Source: Pseudomonas sp. NFIX28 (GTDB taxonomy: Bacteria; Pseudomonadota; Gammaproteobacteria; Pseudomonadales; Pseudomonadaceae). From it: a DNA stretch of 64,000 bases. The position numbers were made by a program, and so were the translations under genes. Under the pieces are notes generated by a model. The model had not been told where the DNA came from and ran no database searches. It saw only the letters and a program-made list of their open reading frames with translations. The stretch is taken from NCBI RefSeq assembly GCF_900107395.1, contig NZ_FNPW01000007.1, forward strand, positions 186,001 to 250,000, written 5' to 3'. Numbering within the stretch: the stretch's first letter is position 1; the number at the start of each line of letters is the position of its first letter. Positions 48,694-57,081 of the stretch are shown in pieces.

Positions 48694-48709
48694 TGGCATA
48701 TGCCTTGCA
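48694..48709 (+). promoter_or_regulatory. Candidate sigma-54 promoter of nasS-nasT
   Basis: TGGCATATGCCTTGCA has the GG-N10-GC spacing and matches TGGCA and TTGCA of the RpoN consensus. The expected start point is about 48720, just before the leader hairpin. Confidence 0.7.
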
Positions 48710-48726
48710 CCGCAACCTGCATCAGC

Positions 48727-48812
48727 ACCCAGGCCAATGGCGGCGTGGGTCCAAAGACAAAGGCGTCGTTACCCCGCCGGCCCTGCCCGGCGTGCGGGTG
48801 CGACGCTTTTTT
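48727..48812 (+). promoter_or_regulatory. NasT-type antitermination leader of nasS
   Basis: A hairpin with stem ACCCAGGCC/GGCGTGGGT (8 of 9 pairs) and hexaloop AATGGC (A at position 1, G at position 4) lies at 48727-48750. It is followed by a GC-rich terminator from GGCGTCG to CGACGC with a T6 run at 48807-48812. ANTAR proteins bind hexaloops with this A..G pattern and block the following terminator. Confidence 0.75.
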
Positions 48813-48855
48813 ATGGAAGTTTTTTATCGCCGCGTTTTATGGAGGGCGCCACCCC

Positions 48856-50067
48856 ATGAATGAACTCCCCGTCAGCCCGCTGGCCTGGGTCAACGGCAGC
48901 GATGCCCCGGAAAAGACCGCGATCAACCTGGGTTTCATGGCCTTGAGCGACTGCGCCTCGGTGGTGGTCGCCGCCACCCAGGGCTTCGCCCAGCCTTACG
49001 GCCTGACCCTGAACCTCAAGCGCCAGGCCTCCTGGGCCAACCTGCGGGACAAACTGGTGAGCGGCGAGCTGGATGCCGCCCACAGCCTGTATGGCCTGAT
49101 CTACGCCGTGCACCTGGGCATCGGCGGGGTCAACGCCAGCGACATGGCGGTGCTGATGGGCCTGAACCAGAACGGCCAGAGCATCAACCTCTCGCGGGAG
49201 CTGCAGGCGCTGAACGTGACCAGTCCTGAAGCGCTCGACCGACACGTGCACCAAAGCCGGGCAAGGCTGACCTTCGCCCAGACCTTTCCCACCGGCACCC
49301 ACGCCATGTGGCTGTATTACTGGCTGGCGGCGCAGGGCATCCATCCGTTGCTGGACGTCGACAGCGTGGTGGTGCCGCCGCCACAAATGGTCGCGCACTT
49401 GCAGGCCGGGCGCATCGACGGTTTTTGCGTGGGCGAACCCTGGAGCGCCAGCGCGGTGAACCAGAACCTGGGCTTCACCCTGGCCACCAGCCAGGCGATC
49501 TGGCCGGACCATCCGGAAAAAGTCCTCGGCTGCACCCGCGCCTTTGTCGAGCAATACCCGAACACCGCGCGCGCCCTGGTCATGGCGATCCTCGAGGCCA
49601 GCCGCTTCATCGAACAGAGCCGCGAAAACCGCCAGAGCACCGCGCAACTGCTGAGCGCCAGCGAGTACCTCGATGCGCCGCTGGGCTGCATCGAGCCGCG
49701 CCTGCTCGGCGAGTATGCCGACGGCCTCGGCAACCGCTGGCAGGACCCGCACGCGCTACGCTTTCATAATGAAGGCGCGGTCAACCTGCCGTATCTGTCG
49801 GACGGCATGTGGTTCATGACCCAGTTCCGCCGCTGGGGCCTGCTGCGCGAAGACCCGGACTACCTGGGCATCGCGCGCCAGGTGCAGCAACTCGAGCTCT
49901 ATCGTGAAGCCGCCACCGCCGTTGGCGTCGCATCCACGGGCCAGGACATGCGCAGCAGCCAGCTGATCGACGGCAAGCGGTGGGACGGTTCGGACCCGGC
50001 CGCCTACGCCCGCAGCTTCCAGCTGCACGCCATGAGCGACAACTCCCCTCTTCTCGCCAGCCGCTGA
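48856..50067 (+). CDS. nasS: Nitrate sensor NasS (CmpA/NrtA family)
   Basis: A 403-residue protein related to the nitrate-binding component of ABC transporters (NLGFMALSDCASVVVAATQGF, ASWANLRDKLVSGELDAAHS), but without a signal peptide and with nasT downstream. This marks it as the cytoplasmic sensor NasS, which in Azotobacter, Paracoccus and Pseudomonas holds NasT inactive until nitrate or nitrite binds. The frame is open further upstream through the leader terminator; the ATG at 48856, with GGAGGG nine bases before it, is preferred. It is autoregulated through its own leader. Confidence 0.92.
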   Translation: MNELPVSPLAWVNGSDAPEKTAINLGFMALSDCASVVVAATQGFAQPYGLTLNLKRQASWANLRDKLVSGELDAAHSLYGLIYAVHLGIGGVNASDMAVLMGLNQNGQSINLSRELQALNVTSPEALDRHVHQSRARLTFAQTFPTGTHAMWLYYWLAAQGIHPLLDVDSVVVPPPQMVAHLQAGRIDGFCVGEPWSASAVNQNLGFTLATSQAIWPDHPEKVLGCTRAFVEQYPNTARALVMAILEASRFIEQSRENRQSTAQLLSASEYLDAPLGCIEPRLLGEYADGLGNRWQDPHALRFHNEGAVNLPYLSDGMWFMTQFRRWGLLREDPDYLGIARQVQQLELYREAATAVGVASTGQDMRSSQLIDGKRWDGSDPAAYARSFQLHAMSDNSPLLASR

Positions 50068-50082
50068 CAGGAGCCCGAGACC

Positions 50083-50658
50083 ATGTTGCGTATCCTGCTG
50101 ATCAACGACACCGCCAAGAAGGTCGGTCGGCTCAAGGCGGCCCTGATCGAAGCCGGCTTCGAGGTAATCGACGAGTCGGGCCTGACCATCGACCTGCCGA
50201 CGCGCGTCGAAACGGTGCGTCCGGACGTGATTCTGATCGATACCGAGTCACCAAGTCGCGATGTGATGGAACAAGTGGTGCTGGTCAGCCGCGACCAGCC
50301 ACGGCCGATCGTAATGTTCACCGACGAGCACGACCCGGATGTGATGCGCCACGCCATCAAGTCCGGGGTCAGCGCCTACATTGTCGAAGGCATCCAGGCC
50401 CAGCGCCTGCAACCGATTCTCGATGTGGCCATGGCCCGCTTCGAGAGCGACCAGGCCTTGCGCGCGCAGCTGCAGGCCCGCGACCAGCAACTGGCCGAGC
50501 GCAAGCGCATCGAGCTGGCCAAGGGTTTGCTGATGAAGATGAAAGACTGCAACGAAGAACAGGCCTACACCCTGATGCGCCGCCAGGCCATGAGCCGCCA
50601 GCAGAAGCTGATCCAGGTGGCGGAACAGATCATCGCCATGAGCGAGTTGCTGGGCTGA
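50083..50658 (+). CDS. nasT: ANTAR antitermination regulator NasT
   Basis: A 191-residue RNA-binding response regulator. The receiver-like domain contains the phosphoacceptor-position Asp53 (DVILIDTESPSRD). The C-terminal ANTAR domain (ERKRIELAKGLLMKMKDCNEEQAYTLMRRQAMSRQQKL) has the alanine, glycine-leucine and arginine pattern of RNA-binding ANTAR helices. It is expected to bind the leaders of nasS, nasA and nirB and let transcription pass the terminators when NasS releases it. It lies 15 bp after nasS. A REP pair follows. Confidence 0.94.
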   Translation: MLRILLINDTAKKVGRLKAALIEAGFEVIDESGLTIDLPTRVETVRPDVILIDTESPSRDVMEQVVLVSRDQPRPIVMFTDEHDPDVMRHAIKSGVSAYIVEGIQAQRLQPILDVAMARFESDQALRAQLQARDQQLAERKRIELAKGLLMKMKDCNEEQAYTLMRRQAMSRQQKLIQVAEQIIAMSELLG

Positions 50659-50683
50659 AAGCTTGCGGTGCCGGTGCGGGCCC

Positions 50684-50735
50684 CATCGCGGGCAAGCCTC
50701 GCTCCTACACGTAGGAGCGAGGCTTGCCCGCGATC
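50684..50735. repeat. REP palindrome between nasT and nasA
   Basis: CATCGCGGGCAAGCCTCGCT and its inverted copy are separated by only a few bases, so the RNA folds into a near-perfect hairpin of more than 20 bp that could end or protect the nasST transcript. Confidence 0.9.
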
Positions 50736-50758
50736 CGGAACACCAGGACTGCAACTCT

Positions 50759-50774
50759 TGGCACAAATCTGGCT
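50759..50774 (+). promoter_or_regulatory. Candidate sigma-54 promoter of nasA
   Basis: TGGCACAAATCTGGCT keeps GG-N10-GC and the full TGGCAC element. The start point is expected near 50785. Confidence 0.7.
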
Positions 50775-50788
50775 ATGTAATCGGCACA

Positions 50789-50872
50789 GGTAACCAACGG
50801 CGGTTGCCCCACCTACGACAAAGACGTCGCACACCCCTTTCGCCCCAGGCGACGCGGGTTGCGGCGTTTTTT
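50789..50872 (+). promoter_or_regulatory. NasT-type antitermination leader of nasA
   Basis: A hairpin GGTAACC/GGTTGCC with hexaloop AACGGC lies at 50789-50808 (G-T pair inside the stem). A terminator stem at 50823-50866 (arms beginning ACGTCGCA and ending TGCGGCGT) is followed by T6 at 50867-50872, 100 bp before the gene. Confidence 0.78.
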
Positions 50873-50972
50873 CGTTTTGGCCCCACAGCCCGGGGCCGGT
50901 GGAGCGGCCGTAATGGCGCCCCACGCAAAAGCTCATGACTCCTTTCGAGACTCTTAACAGCTGAGGTGCGCG

Positions 50973-52184
50973 ATGAATTCAAGCTTCTGGAAATCCGGCC
51001 ACACCCCGACATTGTTCGCGGCCTTCCTCTACTTCGACCTGAGCTTCATGGTCTGGTATCTGCTCGGCCCGCTGGCCGTGCAGATTGCCGCCGACTTGCA
51101 ACTGACCACCCAGCAGCGCGGGCTGATGGTGGCCACGCCAATCCTGGCCGGTGCCGTGCTGCGCTTTGCCATGGGCCTGCTGGCCGATCGCCTGTCGCCC
51201 AAGACCGCCGGGCTGATCGGCCAGGTGATCGTCATCGGCGCGCTGTTCTGCGCCTGGAAGCTGGGCATCCACAGCTATGAACAGGCGCTGCTGCTGGGGC
51301 TGTTCCTGGGCATGGCCGGCGCCTCGTTCGCCGTGGCCCTGCCACTGGCTTCGCAGTGGTATCCGCCACAGCACCAGGGCAAGGCGATGGGCATCGCCGG
51401 GGCCGGCAACTCCGGCACGGTATTCGCGGCCCTGTTCGCGCCCTTACTCGCTGGCGCCTTCGGCTGGAGCAACGTGTTCGGTTTCGCCTTGATCCCGCTG
51501 ATCCTGACCCTGGTGCTGTTCGCCTGGCTGGCCAAGAACGCCCCGGAACGGCCCAAGGCCAAATCCATGGCCGACTACCTCAAGGCCCTGGGCGACCGTG
51601 ACAGCTGGTGGTTCATGTTCTTCTACAGCGTGACCTTCGGCGGCTTCATCGGCCTGGCCAGCGCCCTGCCCGGCTACTTCAACGACCAATACGGCCTGAG
51701 CCCGGTCACCGCCGGCTATTACACCGCCGCCTGCGTGTTCGGCGGCAGCCTGATGCGCCCGCTGGGTGGCGCGCTGGCCGACCGTTTTGGCGGCATTCGC
51801 ACCTTGCTGGTGATGTACAGCGTCGCGGCGGTGTGCATCGCCGCGGTCGGCTTCAACCTGCCAAGTTCCTACGCGGCCCTGGCCCTGTTCGTGTGCACCA
51901 TGCTCGGCCTGGGTGCCGGCAACGGCGCGGTCTTCCAGCTGGTACCGCAACGCTTTCGCCGCGAGATCGGGGTGATGACCGGCTTGATCGGCATGGCCGG
52001 GGGCATTGGCGGATTCGCCCTGGCCGCGGGCATGGGTGCGATCAAGCAAAGCACCGGCAGCTATCAGCTGGCCCTGTGGCTGTTCGCCAGCCTGGGCGTG
52101 CTGGCCTGGTTCGGCCTGCACGGGGTGAAGCGTCGCTGGAGAACCACCTGGGGCTCCGCCGCCGTCACCGCCGCACGGGTCTGA
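50973..52184 (+). CDS. nasA: Nitrate/nitrite MFS transporter
   Basis: A 403-residue major-facilitator protein with 12 predicted transmembrane helices. It belongs to the NarK/NasA nitrate-nitrite porter group: TLFAAFLYFDLSFMVWYLLGPL at the N-terminus, then the repeated nitrate signature segments GAGNSGTVFAALFAPLLAGAFG and GLGAGNGAVFQLVPQRF. It imports nitrate for the assimilatory enzymes downstream. Its transcription is set by a sigma-54 promoter and a NasT leader. The PP2C/kinase gene begins 7 bp after its stop codon. Confidence 0.94.
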   Translation: MNSSFWKSGHTPTLFAAFLYFDLSFMVWYLLGPLAVQIAADLQLTTQQRGLMVATPILAGAVLRFAMGLLADRLSPKTAGLIGQVIVIGALFCAWKLGIHSYEQALLLGLFLGMAGASFAVALPLASQWYPPQHQGKAMGIAGAGNSGTVFAALFAPLLAGAFGWSNVFGFALIPLILTLVLFAWLAKNAPERPKAKSMADYLKALGDRDSWWFMFFYSVTFGGFIGLASALPGYFNDQYGLSPVTAGYYTAACVFGGSLMRPLGGALADRFGGIRTLLVMYSVAAVCIAAVGFNLPSSYAALALFVCTMLGLGAGNGAVFQLVPQRFRREIGVMTGLIGMAGGIGGFALAAGMGAIKQSTGSYQLALWLFASLGVLAWFGLHGVKRRWRTTWGSAAVTAARV

Positions 52185-52191
52185 GGCGTCC

Positions 52192-53862
52192 ATGAGCCTG
52201 CAACTGAGCCACGCCCAGGCCAGCGCCATCGGCCCGCGCGCGGAAAACCAGGATGCCCTGCGCCTGGTCACCCCCGCGCCGAGCCTGGCCGCCAGCAAGG
52301 GCCTGCTGTTCGCCATCGCCGACGGTGTCAGCCAATGCGCCGACGGCGGCCTGGCCGCGCGCTCGACCTTGCAGGCCCTGGCGCTGGATTACTACGCCAC
52401 CCCGGAAACCTGGGCCGTGGCCCAGGCCCTGGAGCGCCTGCTGCTGGCGCAAAATCGCTGGCTGCAGGCCAACGGTGGCGGCCAGCCGCTGCTGACCACG
52501 GTCAGCGCCCTGGTGTTGCGCGGCCGACGCTTTACCCTGGCCCATGTCGGCGATTGCCGGGTCTATCGCTGGCATGCCGATCAGTTGCAACGCATCAGCG
52601 ACGACCACGTCTGGGACCAACCCGGCATGCAGCATGTGCTCAAGCGCGCCCTGGGCCTGGACCAGCACCTGGTGGTGGACTTCCTCGACGGCGAGCTGCG
52701 GGAAAACGAAAGCTTCCTGATGCTCAGCGACGGTGTCTGGGCGACCTTGGGCGATACCGCTATTGCCGCGATCCTACGCGACCAGCCCGATCTGGACAGC
52801 GCGGTGCAGACCCTGGTCAGCGCCGCGCACCTGGCCGGCAGCCAGGACAACGCCAGCGCCCTGCTGGTGCGGGTCGAAGCCCTGGGCGAGCGCTCCATTG
52901 GCGATGCCTTGATCCACCTGCAGCAATGGCCACTGCCGCCGCCTCTCAAACCGGGCCAGCACTTCGAAGGCTGGCAGGTCGTCGAGGTGCTCGGGCACAG
53001 CCAGCAATCGCTGCTGTACCGCGTGCTCGATGGGCAACAACAACCCTGGCTGCTGAAAACCCTGCCCGGTCATCTGCACGACGATCACCAGGCCGGGCAA
53101 TCGCTGCTGTCGGAAGAATGGTTCCTGCGCCGGGTGGCCGGCCGGCACTTTCCCGAAGTGCATGCCGCGACCGCCCGCCAGCATCTGTATTACGTAATGC
53201 GCGAATACCCGGGGCGAACCCTGGCCGCTTATCTGGAGCAAAATGGCCCGCTGCCGCTGGCGCAGTGGCTGGACCTCGCCGAACGCCTGCTGCGGGCCGT
53301 GGGCCTGCTGCACCGCCGGCAGATCCTGCACCGCGACATCAAGCCGGAAAACCTGCTGCTCGGGGACGACGGCGAGCTGCGCCTGCTGGATTTCGGCCTG
53401 GCCTATTGCCCCGGTTTGTCCGAGGACCAGGCGCACCTGCTGCCCGGCACCCCGAGCTACATCGCTCCGGAGGCCTTCAATGGCGTGGCGCCGACACCGG
53501 GGCAGGACCTGTACGCGGTGGGCGTGACGCTCTACCAACTGCTGACCGGGCATTTCCCCTACGGCGAAATCGAAGCCTTCCAGCGCCCGCGCTTCACTAC
53601 GCCGGTCGGCGCCAGCCGCTATCGGCCGGACCTGCCGGACTGGCTCGAACAGAGCCTGGAACGCGCGGTACAGGCCGACCCGGCGCAACGCTATGAAACC
53701 GCCGAAGAGTGGTTGCTGGTGCTGGAACAGGGCGAACGCCGCAGCCTCAGCGTGCGCCCGCGGCCACTGCTGGAGCGCGAGCCATTGAAGGTCTGGCGCA
53801 CCCTGGCGCTGGTCTCGCTGTTGCTCAACCTGCTGTTGCTGTACCTGTTCCTGCACCATTGA
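52192..53862 (+). CDS. Bifunctional PP2C phosphatase/serine-threonine kinase
   Basis: A 556-residue fusion. Residues 1-235 form a PP2C-type phosphatase (ENQDA, IADGVS, HVGDCRVYRW, MLSDGVW). Residues about 255-520 form a Hanks-type kinase with HRDIKPEN (His380) and LDFGLAY, and an APE-like IAPEAF loop. The C-terminal helix (LVSLLLNLLLLYLFL) anchors it in the inner membrane. The gene lies 7 bp downstream of nasA in the nitrate cluster, a placement conserved in Pseudomonas, so it may tune nitrate uptake or reduction by phosphorylation. Direct targets are unknown. Confidence 0.92.
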   Translation: MSLQLSHAQASAIGPRAENQDALRLVTPAPSLAASKGLLFAIADGVSQCADGGLAARSTLQALALDYYATPETWAVAQALERLLLAQNRWLQANGGGQPLLTTVSALVLRGRRFTLAHVGDCRVYRWHADQLQRISDDHVWDQPGMQHVLKRALGLDQHLVVDFLDGELRENESFLMLSDGVWATLGDTAIAAILRDQPDLDSAVQTLVSAAHLAGSQDNASALLVRVEALGERSIGDALIHLQQWPLPPPLKPGQHFEGWQVVEVLGHSQQSLLYRVLDGQQQPWLLKTLPGHLHDDHQAGQSLLSEEWFLRRVAGRHFPEVHAATARQHLYYVMREYPGRTLAAYLEQNGPLPLAQWLDLAERLLRAVGLLHRRQILHRDIKPENLLLGDDGELRLLDFGLAYCPGLSEDQAHLLPGTPSYIAPEAFNGVAPTPGQDLYAVGVTLYQLLTGHFPYGEIEAFQRPRFTTPVGASRYRPDLPDWLEQSLERAVQADPAQRYETAEEWLLVLEQGERRSLSVRPRPLLEREPLKVWRTLALVSLLLNLLLLYLFLHH

Positions 53863-53870
53863 CCCACTGT

Positions 53871-54002
53871 TGTAGCCGCTGCCGCAGGCTGCGATCGGCA
53901 CCGCAGGGGCCGCAGAACCTGACGACGCGGCTTACCCGCAGGTTGGGGATACCCGCCTTACGCCGGCTACGCCGTCGATCGCAGCCTGCGGCAGCGGCTA
54001 CA
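53871..54002. repeat. REP pair (BIME) between the kinase gene and nirB
   Basis: A 132-bp unit bounded by TGTAGCCGCTGCCGCAGGCT and its inverted copy ending GGCAGCGGCTACA. It has the same outer repeats as 20351 and 20581. Confidence 0.9.
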
Positions 54003-54117
54003 GGGATTGCGTAGCGTGCGCCAGAAGTGGGCAAGGCGCTTTGAATCGGTGCAGAAAATCCACCTTACCGGCCCGAGGCAGGTTTCCAGACCCACTGAAA
54101 CCGCTATCGGTGGAACT

Positions 54118-54133
54118 TGGCACAACCGCTGCA
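54118..54133 (+). promoter_or_regulatory. Candidate sigma-54 promoter of nirB
   Basis: TGGCACAACCGCTGCA has exact GG-N10-GC spacing and a complete TGGCAC. The start point is expected near 54144. Confidence 0.72.
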
Positions 54134-54163
54134 TTAACTCTCCCAACAGCACATACGACCTGG

Positions 54164-54249
54164 CCTTCAACGACGAAGGATGGGTCTTTCCCGAGAGAAC
54201 GGGACCGGACAAAGGCGTCCTGCCAGGCAACTGGCGGGACGCCTTTTTT
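54164..54249 (+). promoter_or_regulatory. NasT-type antitermination leader of nirB
   Basis: A hairpin CCTTC-AACGAC-GAAGG (hexaloop with A1 and G4) lies at 54164-54179. A very strong terminator GGCGTCC-T-GCCAG / CTGGC-G-GGACGCC follows, then T6 at 54244-54249. It is 64 bp before nirB. Confidence 0.82.
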
Positions 54250-54313
54250 GTTTGCGCAACGTTTATCGAGCCAGGCCCGGCATGACCGACGGCCTGCCTC
54301 CGCGGAGAGCGAA

Positions 54314-56767
54314 ATGAACAAACTCAAGCTGGTGATGATCGGCAATGGCATGGCCGGGGTTCGCACCCTGGAAGAACTGCTCAAGCTGAGCAACGAGCTG
54401 TACGACATCACGGTCTTCGGCGCGGAACCCCACACCAACTACAACCGCATCCTGCTCTCCCCGGTACTGGCCGGCGAACAGACCTTCGAAGAAATCGTGC
54501 TCAACGACCTGGGCTGGTATCTGGACAACGACATCAAGTTGCTGCTCAACCGCAAGGTGGTGCAGATCGACCGGGCCAAGCGCCGGGTGATCGCCGAAGA
54601 CGGCAGCGAAGCCGAGTACGACCGCCTGCTGATCGCCACCGGCTCGACGCCGTTCATCCTGCCGATTCCCGGCAACGACCTGCAGGGCGTGATCGGCTAC
54701 CGCGATATCGCCGACACCCAGGCGATGATCGACACCGCCAAGACCCACAAACACGCAGTGGTCATCGGCGGCGGCCTGCTCGGCCTGGAAGCCGCCAATG
54801 GCCTGATGCTGCGCGGTATGGACGTGACTGTGGTGCACATCGGCGAATGGCTGCTGGAGCGCCAGCTGGACAAGACCAGCGGCCAACTGCTGCAGACCGC
54901 CCTGGAAAACCGTGGCCTGAAATTCCGCCTGAGCGAGCAGACCCAGGCCCTGCACGACGCGGGCAATGGCCGGGTCGGCTCGGTGCAGTTCAAAAATGGC
55001 GACATCATCCCCGCCGACCTGGTGGTGATGGCCGCCGGCATCCGCCCCAATACCGAACTCGCGGAGAAAGCCGGCCTGCCCTGCAACCGCGGGATCCTGG
55101 TCAACGACACCCTGCAAACCTACGACCCACGCATCTACGCCATCGGTGAATGCGCCAGCCACCGCGGTATCGCCTACGGCCTGGTGGCGCCGTTGTTCGA
55201 ACAGGCCAAGGTCTGCGCCAACCACCTGGCGCAACTGGGCTTCGCCCGCTACCAGGGTTCGGTGACTTCGACCAAGTTGAAAGTCACTGGTATCGACCTG
55301 TTTTCCGCCGGTGACTTCATGGGCGGCGAAGGCACCGAGACCATCACCCTCTCCGACCCCATCGGCGGCGTGTACAAGAAGCTGGTGATCAAGGACGACG
55401 TCCTGGTCGGCGCCTGCCTGTACGGCGACACCGCCGACGGCGGCTGGTACTTCCGGCAGATCCGCGAGAACCACGCCATCGGCGAGATCCGCGACCACCT
55501 GATGTTCGGCGAGAACGCTTTGGGCGATGTCGGCCACCAAGGCCAGGACAAGGCCATGAGCATGGCCGACAGCGCCGAAGTCTGCGGCTGCAACGGCGTG
55601 TGCAAGGGCACCATTGTCAAGGCGATCCAGGAGCACGGCCTGTTCAGCGTCGACGAGGTCAAGAAGCACACCAAGGCCGCCAGCTCCTGCGGTTCCTGCG
55701 CCGGCCTGGTGGAGCAGATCCTGATCAACACCGTGGGCGGCGCGGCCGACGTCAAGCCAAAAAGCGAGAAAGCCATCTGCGGCTGCAGCGACCTCAACCA
55801 CGGGCAGATCCGCCGAGCGATCCGCGAGCAGCACCTGCTGACCATCGCCGGCACCATGAGCTACCTGAACTGGCGCACGCCCAACGGCTGCGCCACCTGC
55901 CGCCCGGCGCTGAATTACTACCTGATTTCCACCTGGCCGGGCGAAGCCAGGGACGATCCGCAATCGCGGCTGATCAACGAACGGGCCCACGCCAATATCC
56001 AAAAAGACGGCACCTATTCGGTGGTGCCGCGGATGTGGGGTGGCGTCACCACTCCATCCGAACTGCGGCGCATCGCCGACGTGGCGGACAAGTACCAGGT
56101 GCCGATGGTCAAGGTCACCGGTGGCCAGCGCATCGACCTATTGGGCATCAAGAAGCAGGATTTGCCCGGGGTCTGGAAGGACCTGGACATGCCCTCCGGC
56201 CATGCCTACGGCAAGTCCATCCGCACCGTGAAAACCTGCGTCGGCAGCGAGTTCTGCCGCTTCGGCACGCAGAACTCCACGCAACTGGGCATCGAGCTGG
56301 AGCATGACCTGTTCAACATGTGGTCGCCGCACAAGGTCAAGCTCGCGGTCTCCGGCTGCCCGCGCAACTGCGCCGAGGCCGGGATCAAGGATGTCGGCAT
56401 CATCGGCGTCGATTCGGGCTGGGAGATGTACATCGGCGGCAACGGCGGGATCAAGACCGAGGTCGCGGAGTTCTTCGTCAAGCTGAAAACCGCTGACGAG
56501 GTACGCGAATACAACGGTGCCTTCCTGCAGCTGTACCGCGAAGAAGCCTTCTACCTGGAGCGCACCGTGCACTACCTGCAACGGGTCGGCATGGCGCACA
56601 TCAAGCAGGCCATCATCGAAGACCCGCAGCGACGCAAGGCCCTCAACGAGCGCCTGCAATTCTCCCTGTCCTTCGAACAGGACCCGTGGAAGGAGCGCCT
56701 GGAACAGCCGCTGCTGAAAAAAGAGTTCGAGCCGATCCGCGTCAAGCCTCTGGAGGTGCTGCCATGA
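54314..56767 (+). CDS. nirB: Assimilatory nitrite reductase large subunit NirB
   Basis: An 817-residue cytoplasmic NAD(P)H-nitrite reductase subunit that reduces nitrite to ammonium. In order: an FAD/NAD-binding oxidoreductase module (MIGNGMAGVRTLEEL; VVIGGGLLGLEAANGL), two BFD-type 2Fe-2S modules (CGCNGVCKG and CGCSDLNHG), and a sirohaem/4Fe-4S domain with ligands Cys642, Cys648, Cys682 and Cys686 (KTCVGSEFC and SGCPRNC). The open frame runs back to 54041 through the leader; the ATG at 54314, behind a GAGAG element, is used. Its ATG-TGA overlap with nirD shows coupling. Confidence 0.96.
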   Translation: MNKLKLVMIGNGMAGVRTLEELLKLSNELYDITVFGAEPHTNYNRILLSPVLAGEQTFEEIVLNDLGWYLDNDIKLLLNRKVVQIDRAKRRVIAEDGSEAEYDRLLIATGSTPFILPIPGNDLQGVIGYRDIADTQAMIDTAKTHKHAVVIGGGLLGLEAANGLMLRGMDVTVVHIGEWLLERQLDKTSGQLLQTALENRGLKFRLSEQTQALHDAGNGRVGSVQFKNGDIIPADLVVMAAGIRPNTELAEKAGLPCNRGILVNDTLQTYDPRIYAIGECASHRGIAYGLVAPLFEQAKVCANHLAQLGFARYQGSVTSTKLKVTGIDLFSAGDFMGGEGTETITLSDPIGGVYKKLVIKDDVLVGACLYGDTADGGWYFRQIRENHAIGEIRDHLMFGENALGDVGHQGQDKAMSMADSAEVCGCNGVCKGTIVKAIQEHGLFSVDEVKKHTKAASSCGSCAGLVEQILINTVGGAADVKPKSEKAICGCSDLNHGQIRRAIREQHLLTIAGTMSYLNWRTPNGCATCRPALNYYLISTWPGEARDDPQSRLINERAHANIQKDGTYSVVPRMWGGVTTPSELRRIADVADKYQVPMVKVTGGQRIDLLGIKKQDLPGVWKDLDMPSGHAYGKSIRTVKTCVGSEFCRFGTQNSTQLGIELEHDLFNMWSPHKVKLAVSGCPRNCAEAGIKDVGIIGVDSGWEMYIGGNGGIKTEVAEFFVKLKTADEVREYNGAFLQLYREEAFYLERTVHYLQRVGMAHIKQAIIEDPQRRKALNERLQFSLSFEQDPWKERLEQPLLKKEFEPIRVKPLEVLP

Positions 56768-57081
56768 ACTGGCTGGATATCTGCGCCCTGGACGAGATCA
56801 ACGCCCTGGGCTCGCGCATCGTCAACGGCCCCAAGGGCGATATCGCGATCTTTCGCACCGGCGACGACGAAGTCTTCGCCCTCGACGACCGCTGCCCGCA
56901 CAAAGGCGGGCCGCTGTCCCAGGGGCTGATCTATGGCAAGAAGGTCGCCTGCCCGCTGCACAACTGGCAGATCGACCTGGAATCCGGCGAGGCGCAGGCG
57001 CCGGATGTCGGGTGCGCCCATCACCACCTGGCACGGGTGGAAAACGGCCGCGTGCTGCTGGCCTTGCGGGATGCCGGATGA
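56764..57081 (+). CDS. nirD: Nitrite reductase small subunit NirD (Rieske type)
   Basis: A 105-residue partner of NirB. The fold is Rieske-like and all four cluster ligands are present: Cys44 and His46 (CPH), Cys63 and His66 (CPLH). In the Escherichia coli NirD these residues are missing, so this subunit probably carries a real 2Fe-2S cluster, as in other assimilatory enzymes. Its start overlaps the nirB stop by 4 bp and its stop overlaps the nitrate reductase start by 4 bp. The earlier in-frame start at 56686 lies inside nirB and is rejected. Confidence 0.94.
   Translation: MNWLDICALDEINALGSRIVNGPKGDIAIFRTGDDEVFALDDRCPHKGGPLSQGLIYGKKVACPLHNWQIDLESGEAQAPDVGCAHHHLARVENGRVLLALRDAG

Noticed and set aside
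56686..56763. Upstream start for nirD
   Set aside because: It lies inside nirB; the ATG overlapping the nirB stop gives the family N-terminus and typical coupling.
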